This document shows positions 51,636 through 60,170 of a stretch of 64,000 nucleotides of DNA, piece by piece. How positions within the stretch are numbered: the stretch's first letter is position 1; every line of letters begins with the position of its first letter. The position numbers and the translations under genes are program-made. The notes under the pieces are model-generated. The model worked only from the letters and a program-made list of their open reading frames with translations. It did not search any database and was not told where the DNA came from. The stretch is taken from the NCBI GenBank assembly GCA_020849765.1, contig JADLAY010000069.1, positions 362,445 to 426,444 on the forward strand, written 5' to 3'. Origin of the DNA: Anaerolineae bacterium. GTDB taxonomy: Bacteria; Chloroflexota; Anaerolineae; Aggregatilineales; Phototrophicaceae.

Positions 51636-52754
51636 TTATGAAACATCGTCCTGTTGGGAACCCATGGTAGCCCAGCCCGCGTCGGCCAGCACCTGCTGCG
51701 TATGCTCGCCGAAGCCGGGCGGCGGAGTCATGGGGACGGGCGACGCCCCCAGGCGCAACGGGCTGGCGATCCACGGCTGATCGTGCCCAGCCAGGCCCAT
51801 GGCCGCTCGCGCCTTCACCTGAGGATCGTCGGTGACGGCTGCCGGCGAAGTGATGGCTGTGAAGCAGCAATCGGCATCCGCCAGTTGCTCCAGCCAGGCC
51901 TCGCGCGTCTTCTGGGCGAAGATCTGGCGCAGTTCCTGAATCAGATAGGATTGCTTGTCCGCTTCCATGTGATAGGGGATCAAATCCGGGCGCTCGACAG
52001 CAAGGCAGAAATTGGCCCAGAACTTGGGTTCGAGCGCAGCCAGCGCGCAGGGCTGCTGATCCGCAGTCTGATAGACAGCGTAACAGGCATAGCGCCCGGT
52101 CAGGGTTGTGCTGCCGTTGTAGAGCATTTCCATCCATTGGATCGTCACGAAGGGCAGCGCGCTCTCGAACAGCGACAGATCGAGGATGCTGCCTTCGTTC
52201 GTGCGCACGCGCTGCAGCAGCGCCGCCAGGATCGCTGCGACTGCGCAGTAAGCGCCGCCGATGTCCGCGATCTGCCCGCCGAGCGGCTGCGGTTCCAACA
52301 TCGAACCCAGCAGCCCGGCGAGGCTGACATAATTCAAATCGTGCCCTGGTCGATCGACGTAGGGGCCGGTCTGGCCCCAGCCGGACAGCGAGCAGACCAC
52401 AAGGCGCGGATTGAGGCGGCGCAACGTGTCGGCATCGCAGTTGAGGCGCGCCAGCACGCCGGGGCGGAAACTCTCAATGATCACGTCAGCGCTGTGCACG
52501 AGATGATGGAAGGCGGCCTGCCCCTGCGCATCTTTGAGATCGAGGATCGCGCTGCGTTTGTTTCGATTGAGCAGGCGGAACATGGCGCCCATGCCATCGA
52601 CCAGCGGCGGCATCCAGCGGGCATAGTCGCCGCCATCGGGCGCCTCGATCTTGATCACGTCGGCGCCGAGATCAGCAAGCATGAGCGTCGCTAGGCCGCC
52701 GGGCAGCAAGCGCGTCAGGTCGAGGATGCGGATGCCTTCGAGCGGGAGGGTCAT
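51636..52754 (-). CDS. CaiB/BaiF family CoA-transferase
   Basis: Protein of 372 residues from ATG 52754, which overlaps the hydrolase stop (ATGA). Class III CoA-transferase motifs: GIRILDLTRLLPGGLATLML, ADLGADVIKIEAPDGGDYAR, NRNKRSAILDLKD, FRPGVLARL, LSGWGQTGPYVDRPGHDLNY and the region with the active-site Asp, GSILDLSLFESALPF. Moves CoA between carboxylic acids or, in the racemase branch (Amacr), epimerises 2-methylacyl-CoA. Substrate unknown. Confidence 0.9.
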   Translation of the reverse strand: MTLPLEGIRILDLTRLLPGGLATLMLADLGADVIKIEAPDGGDYARWMPPLVDGMGAMFRLLNRNKRSAILDLKDAQGQAAFHHLVHSADVIIESFRPGVLARLNCDADTLRRLNPRLVVCSLSGWGQTGPYVDRPGHDLNYVSLAGLLGSMLEPQPLGGQIADIGGAYCAVAAILAALLQRVRTNEGSILDLSLFESALPFVTIQWMEMLYNGSTTLTGRYACYAVYQTADQQPCALAALEPKFWANFCLAVERPDLIPYHMEADKQSYLIQELRQIFAQKTREAWLEQLADADCCFTAITSPAAVTDDPQVKARAAMGLAGHDQPWIASPLRLGASPVPMTPPPGFGEHTQQVLADAGWATMGSQQDDVS

Positions 52755-53566
52755 CGTGGGAGAGCTTTCAGGAAGGCCAGGACGTGCCGGTTGAATTCTT
52801 CCGGGCGCTCCATCGGCAGCAGATGTGCCGCTCCTGCGATCATCGCCTTGCTGCCGTTTTCGACGGCAAAGGCGACCATCCCGGCGATGTTGACGAAGTC
52901 GGGCACGTCGTATTCGCCGACCAGCACCAACGTCGGCGCCTGGATCGTCGACAGCCGGTCGACGATGGCGAGTTCCGGCGGCTGCTCCGGGACATCGACC
53001 GAGGCCGTATGGTAGACGAGTTCCACCAACGGTCTTGCTCGCTGCCGAAAGTCCGCGTCGACCATCTCCTCGCGGCGGCGCGGGCCATCGACCCACATTC
53101 GCATGTCAAGATCGGTCGCCAGGGCGATATCCCCGGCTTCCCAGGCGGCATCGTTGGCCTCGGCATAGTTGGCGACCGCATCGGAGAAATCATAGCCGCG
53201 CATTCCCGGCGCGCTCAGGACGAGCGCCGCAGTCCGCTCCGGATGCAGCAGCGCGAACTCCAGCGCCACGCGCCCGCCCTGCGACGCGCCGATCAGGATT
53301 GGTCGCTCGATGCCGAGGTGATCGAGCAGCGCAACCAGATCGGCGACATGAGCATAGGGCGCCGTCGGCGTGGATGAGCGTCCAAAGCCGCGCATGTCGT
53401 AACGTACGACGTGGTAGTCCGCCGAAAAGGCGTCAAATTGAGCATCCCACATGCGGCAGTCGGCGATCCCGGCATGCAAAAAGACGACTGCCTGGCCACT
53501 GCCTGCTTCTTCATAATAGAACTGTCCATCATTCAGCGTGATTGTGTCGCTTCCGCGTTGCCCCAT
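52751..53566 (-). CDS. Alpha/beta hydrolase
   Basis: Protein of 271 residues: oxyanion region VVFLHAGIADCRMWD, YDMRGFGRSSTP, nucleophile elbow LIGASQGGRVALEF (Ser), acid in LVLVGEYDVPDF and catalytic His in AGAAHLLPMERPEEF. Similar to 3-oxoadipate enol-lactonase-like and other small ester hydrolases. Overlaps the CoA-transferase start by four bases, so the two are coupled. Confidence 0.92.
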   Translation of the reverse strand: MGQRGSDTITLNDGQFYYEEAGSGQAVVFLHAGIADCRMWDAQFDAFSADYHVVRYDMRGFGRSSTPTAPYAHVADLVALLDHLGIERPILIGASQGGRVALEFALLHPERTAALVLSAPGMRGYDFSDAVANYAEANDAAWEAGDIALATDLDMRMWVDGPRRREEMVDADFRQRARPLVELVYHTASVDVPEQPPELAIVDRLSTIQAPTLVLVGEYDVPDFVNIAGMVAFAVENGSKAMIAGAAHLLPMERPEEFNRHVLAFLKALPR

Positions 53567-53732
53567 GTGCTCATCCTCTCGCTTCCAATGATCAGGAGCT
53601 TAACGCAAAACGATCGATTTTTCTTTCCGGCAGAATCGAAGGAAACCGGCGAGTTGAACGTGGCGTTTGGCGTCCAGGTGGGCTATGCTCGCTTTGTCGC
53701 GGGAGTATGTGGACAGAATCGAGACGCGGACG

Positions 53733-54761
53733 ATGAGGGCGTTGGTCACAGGAGGCACGGGTTTTGTCGGGTCGCACGTCGTGCGGACGCTGGCGCAGGC
53801 TGAGCACGAGGTGCGCGTGCTTCATCGCTCGACCTCGCGGCTTGACGCGCTGGCTGGCGTCACCTATGAGTCCGTCCTCGGCGACATTCTCGATGCGGAG
53901 GCACTGCGGGTAGCCTGTGACGGATGTGACTGGGTCTTTCACGTCGCCGCTGTCGCCGACTACTGGCGCGCCGACGTGGATAAGCTGTTTGACGCCAACG
54001 TGCGCGGGACGCAGCTCGTCCTCCAGGCCGCGCGTGATGCCGGGGTACGGCGTGTCGTCTTCACATCGAGCGCTGCGGCCATCGGTCCGGGTGCCTACGG
54101 CCAGCCTGCCGGCGAGGATGACACGTTCAACCGGTCGCCCAAGCAGTTTCCCTATGGCTACAGCAAAGTCCTGGCCGAGCGCGCCGTCGCCGAGGCGGTG
54201 GCTGCGGGCCAGGATGTGGTGACGGTCAATCCCGTCGTCGTCGTTGGCCCTGGCGATCTCAACCTGATCTCTGGCGATTTCGTCGTCAAGACGCGCCGTC
54301 TGAGCTGGTTGATCCCCGTCCCGCCTGGCGGTGTGGCCGTGACCGATGTGCGCGACATCGCCCGCTGGCAGGTGCGCGCCGCCGAAGTCGGCGAAACGGG
54401 CCAACGCTACATCCTGGGCACGGCCAATTATCCGTATCACTTCTGGTTCGCTACCATCGCCGATGTCGTCGGCGTGCCGCGCCCGGCGCTGCCCATCCCG
54501 GCCAGCCTCCTGCCCTTGATGGCCTCCGTCATCGATCTTGCCCGCCAAATGGGCATCCGGATGCCGGTAGATGCCAATCAGACGCGGCTGGGGGCGGAAT
54601 TCATCTACTTTCAGTTCGATAAAGCATGGCAGCGCCTGGGTGAACCGCAGATCTCCATGCGTAATAGCCTGGAAGATACTTATGTCTGGTACAGAGATCA
54701 CGGTTATATTCGTGAGGATTGGGTGGCGCGTCTTGTCGGGGCGTTCAACAAGCGGCGCTGA
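53733..54761 (+). CDS. NAD-dependent epimerase/dehydratase (HpnA-like)
   Basis: Protein of 342 residues from ATG 53733 (MRALVTGGTGFVGSHVVRTL). Extended SDR: TGGTGFVG cofactor motif, HVAAVADYW, FTSSAAAIG, and the catalytic YGYSKVLAE. The pattern TGGTGFVGSHVV and VADYW is close to hopanoid-associated sugar epimerases and dihydroflavonol-reductase-like enzymes. No hopanoid genes are adjacent. Confidence 0.88.
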   Translation: MRALVTGGTGFVGSHVVRTLAQAEHEVRVLHRSTSRLDALAGVTYESVLGDILDAEALRVACDGCDWVFHVAAVADYWRADVDKLFDANVRGTQLVLQAARDAGVRRVVFTSSAAAIGPGAYGQPAGEDDTFNRSPKQFPYGYSKVLAERAVAEAVAAGQDVVTVNPVVVVGPGDLNLISGDFVVKTRRLSWLIPVPPGGVAVTDVRDIARWQVRAAEVGETGQRYILGTANYPYHFWFATIADVVGVPRPALPIPASLLPLMASVIDLARQMGIRMPVDANQTRLGAEFIYFQFDKAWQRLGEPQISMRNSLEDTYVWYRDHGYIREDWVARLVGAFNKRR

Positions 54762-54772
54762 ATCCAGTTTTG

Positions 54773-54877
54773 ATGCTTGTGGAGCTTGCTCAAAAAGGAG
54801 GAATCAATTACATTAAACGTTTAATCAACCGCGGGGATGAAGGCCTGGTTGCGAAAACCTTAAACTGGTTTTCATGA
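54773..54877 (+). CDS. Possible 34-residue small protein
   Basis: ATG 54773 opens a 34-codon frame, MLVELAQKGG then INYIKRLINRGDEG, ending LVAKTLNWFS. Its amino-acid composition looks protein-like and amphipathic, unlike the surrounding AT-rich gap. No ribosome site precedes the ATG, and an AAGGAGG occurs inside it. It could be a small gene or the remnant of a larger one. A LacI-type palindrome lies within the frame. Confidence 0.25.
   Translation: MLVELAQKGGINYIKRLINRGDEGLVAKTLNWFS
54812..54825. promoter_or_regulatory. LacI-type 14-bp palindrome
   Basis: ATTAAACGTTTAAT is a perfect palindrome with the central CG typical of LacI-family operators. It lies in the gap between the epimerase and the NYN gene. 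No LacI-family regulator is seen in the window. Confidence 0.4.
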
Positions 54878-54931
54878 TCTTCATTCATAATACCCATATC
54901 TGTTGAGTGCCATCTTATGTCTTACTGACAA

Positions 54932-54960
54932 TTGATCCGACAATGTGTGACTGATAAAAT
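54932..54960 (+). promoter_or_regulatory. Promoter candidate upstream of the NYN gene
   Basis: TTGATC (54932-54937), a 17-base spacer and TAAAAT (54955-54960). It would give a leader of about 155 bases before the ATG at 55123. Confidence 0.55.
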
Positions 54961-55071
54961 GATCGGAGAATACGCGAGCCGTTGTTTTGTGGAAAAGTGG
55001 TTCTTGCGAAAACTTTCGATGGCTAAATTGAGACGCCAGCAGAACAAGCTGTCATCGAAGCAGCAAGTATC

Positions 55072-55110
55072 AAACCACCGTCCATCAGGTTCAGGTGGTT
55101 TATCTTTTTT
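55072..55110 (+). terminator. Terminator-like hairpin directly ahead of the NYN gene
   Basis: AAACCACC (55072-55079) pairs with GGTGGTTT (55094-55101), followed by ATCTTTTTT. It ends 12 bases before the ATG at 55123, with the ribosome site (AAGGG) in between. It is either the end of a small RNA or an attenuator of the gene. Confidence 0.7.
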
Positions 55111-55122
55111 AGGTAAGGGTGT

Positions 55123-57312
55123 ATGGCTGCCTACTTAATCGTCGATGTCGACGATCTTCAAGAGCACTTTCGTAAACACGGGATTGCCCTGGATCTGCAA
55201 GAACTTGCTGTGGGACTGCGCGGCGGCGCGGCATTGGCTGCCGGTTTGGTGAGCCCGGATAAGCTGCGCTCGGTCGCCGTCGCGGATTGGACGGCGCAGA
55301 AAGCCCGGCGCAAGACGAGCAACGCGCTTGACCCGCAGATCATCTTTCGGACGGCGGGCTACGACACCTTCCAGGTGCCGGAGCGCGCTAATCTTGCCGA
55401 CGCCTTGATCATGCACTATTTCTCGTTCGATCCCGAACCGGTCGACGAGTTGATCCTGGCGACAACCAACAACGACTTGATCCCGCTGGTGCGCCGCATT
55501 CGCACGACGCGCAACGCACGCGTGCGTATGTGGGGTTCCGAGGACGTGCTGACGGGCACGGAATTTGCTGACGAGGTCATTTTCCAGCCGCTGGAGTCCT
55601 TGCTCGGCATTCAGCAGACCAAGAACGTGGCCGTTTACATCGACTTCGAGAACATCGCCATCAGCCTCAACGAGGCGGGCTTCACCGTCAACCTCGACGA
55701 GTTGATCAACGGCATGGTGGCGCAGGCCAAGGCTCATGGGCAGGTCGTCAAGATGGCGGCTTATGCGCCGTGGGGCCAGCGTGGCAGCCTGCCGCCGCTG
55801 GTCGATCATCTGGGGCGCGAGGTGGCCGACGAGGCGCCAAGCCGCCTGATGATGGCGAACATCTACCCGATGTTCAACCTGCCGGGCAAGAACAGCGCCG
55901 ACATGTTGATCGCCAAGGACATCATCACTGACTCCAGCCACGATGACGCCGCGGATATCTATATCGTCGCCAGTGGCGACCGCGATTTCAACGAGATCAT
56001 CAAGTCCCTGCGCCAGCGTGGCAAGCAGGTCATCCTGTGGAGCGTGCGCAGCAGTCTCAGCCGCCAGCTCGAGTCGAATCCCAACATGCTGATCGAGTAC
56101 GTGGAAGACTTCACGCCGCTGCAAATGCATCGTAATTTCGGTGCGCCGCCGGTGACCACATTCGAGCCGGATGACGAAGAAGAGCCGGTGATCGCCTTCA
56201 CGCCATCGCAGTGGTCGAGCGTGATCATCCAGTTCGACCGCCTGGCGCAAATCAAAGGCCGCAAGCAGATCAGCCGCAAGGCGCTGATCGGGCAGCTCCT
56301 GCACGTGAATGCCGTCGTCTCGGCGGCGCGCGGTGAGGATCTGGTCGCGCAGGCGATTGCGGTCGGCATTCTGGAGACCGGCGCCAATGGCTCGGTCAAG
56401 CTGGACGTCACGCATCCCGTCGTCGAAAAGACGCGGCTGGTGCGCGACCGCATCACGCTGCGCGTGGCCAACACGCTGCGGCTGCGCGGTTGGGAGTACG
56501 TCAACTACGGCTTCTTGCTCAAGGGCCTGGCGACCGACCGCGAACTCGATCTGCCCGGCATGAACTACGGCGACGAGTGGCGCTCGAACTGGATCGACTG
56601 CCTCGTCCGCGAAGAGGTGCTGGCGCGCGAACTGGTGCCCCACCGCCACAACCCCGACGACCTCGTGCCCGTGATCAAGCTGCGCGCGGATTATCAGATT
56701 CAGCCGGACATTCAAATGGGCGGCGACGAGCTGACCCAGATCGCGGAGCAAAACTGGGAAGGCGTCTCGCTCTCCGAATTGGAGCGCCAGGAGCCGGACA
56801 CCGCCGACATGGTGCGCCGCATCATCGTCAGCATCGAGCAGTTCACCAGCTTTCGTGGCTTCACCTGGTGCCCGCTTGGCAGCCTGCACAAACGCCTCCG
56901 CAACTTCGACCGCATGATGAGTTTCCAGCGCGCGGTCGAATATCTGCTCGCGAACGACGCGGCGGCGGTGCAGGAATACGACAACCCGATGAGCGATTTT
57001 CGCACCAAGGGCATCTCGCTCGAACTCGACGCGCCGATTTGCTGCAAGGTGCTGGCAGAGCGCGATGCGTTTGTGCGCACGCTGCTCTCGCTCTACGAGA
57101 AGAACATCCTTATCTCTGAACAGAGCATCCGTGCCAGCGACCCGACGACGCACTGGGATATGCCGCTCTGGTTGTCGGTTATGCAGACGGAAAACGTGCT
57201 CAACGAAATTCCGGGCAGGCCGGGACAGTACAGCCTGTTCCGCACCCATCACACGGTGACGCTCATCGCCGACACCAAACGCACCGAGCCGGAAATGCCC
57301 GGCTGCGAGTGA
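55123..57312 (+). CDS. Protein with two tandem NYN (PIN-like) domains and winged-helix-like C-terminus
   Basis: Protein of 729 residues. Domain 1 (about 1-150) has LIVDVDDLQ, NLADALIMHYF and LATTNNDLIPLV: a NYN fold in which the usual SGDxDF acidic motif is partly lost (first Asp is Asn). Domain 2 (about 168-330) is intact: VAVYIDFENIAIS, ADMLIAKDI and IVASGDRDFNEII keep the acidic residues needed for a metal-dependent ribonuclease. From about 365 on are helical segments reminiscent of winged-helix/OST-HTH modules (SQWSSVIIQFDRLAQIKGRK; MVRRIIVSIEQFTSFRGFTW). Single NYN proteins are common, but a degenerate-plus-active tandem of this length is unusual. Its own promoter and attenuator-like leader precede it. 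Confidence 0.82.
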   Translation: MAAYLIVDVDDLQEHFRKHGIALDLQELAVGLRGGAALAAGLVSPDKLRSVAVADWTAQKARRKTSNALDPQIIFRTAGYDTFQVPERANLADALIMHYFSFDPEPVDELILATTNNDLIPLVRRIRTTRNARVRMWGSEDVLTGTEFADEVIFQPLESLLGIQQTKNVAVYIDFENIAISLNEAGFTVNLDELINGMVAQAKAHGQVVKMAAYAPWGQRGSLPPLVDHLGREVADEAPSRLMMANIYPMFNLPGKNSADMLIAKDIITDSSHDDAADIYIVASGDRDFNEIIKSLRQRGKQVILWSVRSSLSRQLESNPNMLIEYVEDFTPLQMHRNFGAPPVTTFEPDDEEEPVIAFTPSQWSSVIIQFDRLAQIKGRKQISRKALIGQLLHVNAVVSAARGEDLVAQAIAVGILETGANGSVKLDVTHPVVEKTRLVRDRITLRVANTLRLRGWEYVNYGFLLKGLATDRELDLPGMNYGDEWRSNWIDCLVREEVLARELVPHRHNPDDLVPVIKLRADYQIQPDIQMGGDELTQIAEQNWEGVSLSELERQEPDTADMVRRIIVSIEQFTSFRGFTWCPLGSLHKRLRNFDRMMSFQRAVEYLLANDAAAVQEYDNPMSDFRTKGISLELDAPICCKVLAERDAFVRTLLSLYEKNILISEQSIRASDPTTHWDMPLWLSVMQTENVLNEIPGRPGQYSLFRTHHTVTLIADTKRTEPEMPGCE

Positions 57313-57359
57313 ATCGCCATAACGCTGAACCAACGCCAATCGCATCACTGGTCAAACTG

Positions 57360-57402
57360 TGCGCCAGAAGGCTGTGACAAGCTCGCTTTCTGGCGCATTT
57401 TT
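57360..57402 (+). terminator. Intrinsic terminator after the NYN gene
   Basis: TGCGCCAGAA (57360-57369) pairs with TTCTGGCGCA (57388-57397), followed by TTTTTG. Confidence 0.85.
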
Positions 57403-57567
57403 GTGAGATTGGGGTCAGAAATGCCCCCTTTGGCTGCTAGCTGACGCTTCCCCTCCGCTGAATGCCTGATTACGAACCCGATTACGCCCTCGCGAGTTTC
57501 GGGTTATAGTTAGAGCGAATTAGACGCGAGTCGTCGCTTATCTACTCATAGAGAGCCGAGGGGGACC

Positions 57568-60135
57568 ATGAAATACATCCTGCGCGCTATTGTCCTGATC
57601 CTACTCATCGCGCTGGCTATTTCGGTCGCGGCGCCCGCTGCGGCGCAGTGCCAGGTGCGCACCGATTGGGGAACCTACGTGGTTCAGCGCGGCGACAGCC
57701 TGAGCCGGATCGCCCGCGCCAACAACGTCAGCCTGGATGAACTCGTCCGCGGAAATTGTCTATCAAGCACCACCATCTACGTTGGGCAAACGCTGCGTGT
57801 ACCGGGCGCTCCGCAGAGCGGCCCGACGGGCGCGGTTCAAAATCCGAATGGCACTTACTTCACCTCCGCGACGTACCGCACTTTTGAAAACGGCTTCATG
57901 ATCTGGGCCTCGAACAGCGGCACCATCTACGTCTTCCGCAACGATGGCCACGTAACCAGCTATCTTCTGAGCCAGTACGGCAACTTACCGATTCCTGATA
58001 CGAGCACGGAAATCCCGCCAGCGGGGCGTTATGTGCCTTGGTTCGGCATGGCGCGCGTCTGGTACAACTTCTCGGACGTGCGCACGGCTCTGGGTTGGGC
58101 CACCAGTCCCGAAGAGGGTCGTTACGACATCTTTTTCCAGCAGCCTTCGTTCGGCACCTTCTTCACGATGACACTCTGGGACAACCGTCTGCTGCGCGTC
58201 AACCTCGACGGCACGTGGCTCGGAATCGACGCGACGCCGACTTCCACCTCGACCGGCAACCCGGGACTGTCGACCGGTGCAACGTTCCAGCCGTTCGAAC
58301 ACGGTTTCATGGTCTGGCGCGCCGATAACGGTGAAGTCCGTGTCTACATCGGGGGCGACAGCGGCGAGTTGACCATCTACAACAACGCGCAGTATGCCAA
58401 TCTCCCACTGATCCGTGGTTTCACCGCGCCCTCCGGGCGCCTCGTGCCCGAGGGCGGCTTTGGCCGCATCTGGCGCAACCTCGAGGACGTTCGCAGTCGC
58501 ATCGGCTATGCCATTGGCAGCGAACAAGGCTATACGATGGGGCTGGTCGAAAGCGGCGGCAATATCGTCGGCTTCAGCCTGCCGGATCGGCGCTACGTCT
58601 ACGGCAGTGGTAACCAATGGCGCATCGCACCGGATTACTACCCGCCGACGCCGGTCAACACGTTCACGCCCACGCCAACCGGCCCGACGCCGACCTACAC
58701 CGCCACCTACACACCGTCGCCGACTCTGACCGTGTCGCCGTCCGCGACCTTCACCGGCAGCGAGCCCAGCATCGGGTCCACCATCCAGATGTTCGACGGC
58801 GGCTTCATGCTCTGGCGCGCCGATACGAGCGACATCTGGGTCTACTTCAGCCTCGGTGGTGAGGCGGGTGAGATCGCCGTCATCCCGAACCTGATCTACG
58901 GCTTGCTCCCGATCAACCGCACCGACACGCCGCCGCCGGGACACCTCCGCCCCGATAACGGCTTTGGGCGTGTCTGGAGCAATTTCGCAGAAGTGCGCCA
59001 GCGTTTGGGTTGGGCCACGACCGCCGAGGACGGCTATCTGATGGTCGCCCGCCAGCTCCCGAACGGCGATACGTGGTCGTTCCAATTGCCGGATGGCCGC
59101 TTTGTCACGCAGACGAATGGCCGCCAGTGGACACTGCCGGGCGGACTCACGCCGGTGGCGACGCCGACCTTCACGCCGACCGCGACCTTGAGCGGGCCGG
59201 TCACCTTTGCTGCTACGGGGTCATTCCAGTGGTTTGATGGCGGCTTCATGCTCTGGCGCGGTGATATTGGCGACATCTACGTCTACATCGGCAACTCGAC
59301 CGGCGAGATGCTGCGCTATCCTGTGTCGTCCTACGGCGCGCTGCAGGAAACTTATCCGGGCACTGCGCCCGCGGGGCGCCGCTTCCCGATCATGGGCTTC
59401 AACAAGGTCTGGAACGGCTTCGGACTGAGTGGACGCCTGGGTTTTGCCTACACGCAGGAGCTCGGCCACCAGATGCAGATCACGATCAATCCGGATGGCA
59501 CGGTGATCGCTTTCACGCTGCCTGGCGGTGGCAACGTCACGCGGCAGCCGGACGGCCGCTGGACGGTCGACATCGCCTTCCCGACGCCGTACCCCGCGAC
59601 GCTGCAGGCGCCTGTCTCGACGTCGCTGCCTGCCACCGCGACGCCCGAAGCACCCACAGCCACACCCGAATCGCCGACAACGGTGCCCGCGGTGCCGACT
59701 ACAGTGCCGGAAGAACCAACGGCCACCGTCGAGACGCTGCCGGAGACGGTAGGGGCCTCGCTGCAGTGCTTCCAGACGGGTTATATGGTCTGGCGCTCGG
59801 ACACTCAGCAGATCTACGTCCTGTTCGGGCGGGATAGCGGCAGCGTAAAGACCGTCGCACAGGCCGATTATGATGCGCTGCCCGAAGCCACAGGCACGCC
59901 GCCGGATGCTTCGTTGATCTTGCCGGTGCTCGGCTTTGGCAAGGTCTGGGCCAACGACCCGATCGTGCACGATGGTCTCGGCTGGGCGACTACCGCTGAG
60001 AACTACTACGACGCTGTCATCAGCGAGCCGGGCGCGGGCACGGTCCGCATCGGCATTCCGGGCGGTGGCGCGGTCGATATTTCATCGAGCAGTTGGGCCT
60101 TCCCCTCCTTGGGTAACACGCTCACCTGTCCGTAA
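57568..60135 (+). CDS. Secreted LysM protein with five copies of an approximately 110-residue module
   Basis: Protein of 855 residues. Signal peptide (YILRAIVLILLIALAISVAA), then a LysM domain at about 36-80 (YVVQRGDSLSRIARANNVS ... TIYVGQTLRVP) that binds peptidoglycan. Five modules begin near residues 105, 242, 408, 554 and 733, each with F-x-x-GFM-x-W, IYVY-like strands, PxxGFGxVW and, in most copies, LGWAT-x-E. Threonine/proline linkers (about 370-395, 535-545, 695-730) separate the last three. The module recalls LGFP-type wall repeats but I cannot assign a family. Likely a wall-bound surface protein. Confidence 0.85.
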   Translation: MKYILRAIVLILLIALAISVAAPAAAQCQVRTDWGTYVVQRGDSLSRIARANNVSLDELVRGNCLSSTTIYVGQTLRVPGAPQSGPTGAVQNPNGTYFTSATYRTFENGFMIWASNSGTIYVFRNDGHVTSYLLSQYGNLPIPDTSTEIPPAGRYVPWFGMARVWYNFSDVRTALGWATSPEEGRYDIFFQQPSFGTFFTMTLWDNRLLRVNLDGTWLGIDATPTSTSTGNPGLSTGATFQPFEHGFMVWRADNGEVRVYIGGDSGELTIYNNAQYANLPLIRGFTAPSGRLVPEGGFGRIWRNLEDVRSRIGYAIGSEQGYTMGLVESGGNIVGFSLPDRRYVYGSGNQWRIAPDYYPPTPVNTFTPTPTGPTPTYTATYTPSPTLTVSPSATFTGSEPSIGSTIQMFDGGFMLWRADTSDIWVYFSLGGEAGEIAVIPNLIYGLLPINRTDTPPPGHLRPDNGFGRVWSNFAEVRQRLGWATTAEDGYLMVARQLPNGDTWSFQLPDGRFVTQTNGRQWTLPGGLTPVATPTFTPTATLSGPVTFAATGSFQWFDGGFMLWRGDIGDIYVYIGNSTGEMLRYPVSSYGALQETYPGTAPAGRRFPIMGFNKVWNGFGLSGRLGFAYTQELGHQMQITINPDGTVIAFTLPGGGNVTRQPDGRWTVDIAFPTPYPATLQAPVSTSLPATATPEAPTATPESPTTVPAVPTTVPEEPTATVETLPETVGASLQCFQTGYMVWRSDTQQIYVLFGRDSGSVKTVAQADYDALPEATGTPPDASLILPVLGFGKVWANDPIVHDGLGWATTAENYYDAVISEPGAGTVRIGIPGGGAVDISSSSWAFPSLGNTLTCP

Positions 60136-60139
60136 ATGA

Positions 60140-60168
60140 AAAACGGAGGGCAAGACGCCCTCCGTTTT
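60140..60168. terminator. Bidirectional terminator between convergent genes
   Basis: A perfect 12-bp stem: AAAACGGAGGGC (60140-60151) with GCCCTCCGTTTT (60157-60168). T-runs on both strands let it serve both the LysM gene and the leftward propeller gene. Confidence 0.9.
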
Positions 60169-60170
60169 CT

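Noticed and set aside
52755..53096. N-terminal extension of the CoA-transferase frame
   Set aside because: It is antisense-like Arg/Gly-rich sequence overlapping the hydrolase gene in another frame; ATG 52754 gives the canonical N-terminus and a four-base overlap.
54959..55138. Frame from ATG 54959 running into the NYN gene start as an independent protein gene
   Set aside because: It crosses a terminator hairpin and lacks a ribosome site; kept only as a possible leader peptide in the attenuator finding.
55135..57348. Minus-strand frame of 737 codons opposite the NYN gene
   Set aside because: The plus frame has clear NYN motifs, a promoter and a terminator; the minus frame has only shadow composition.
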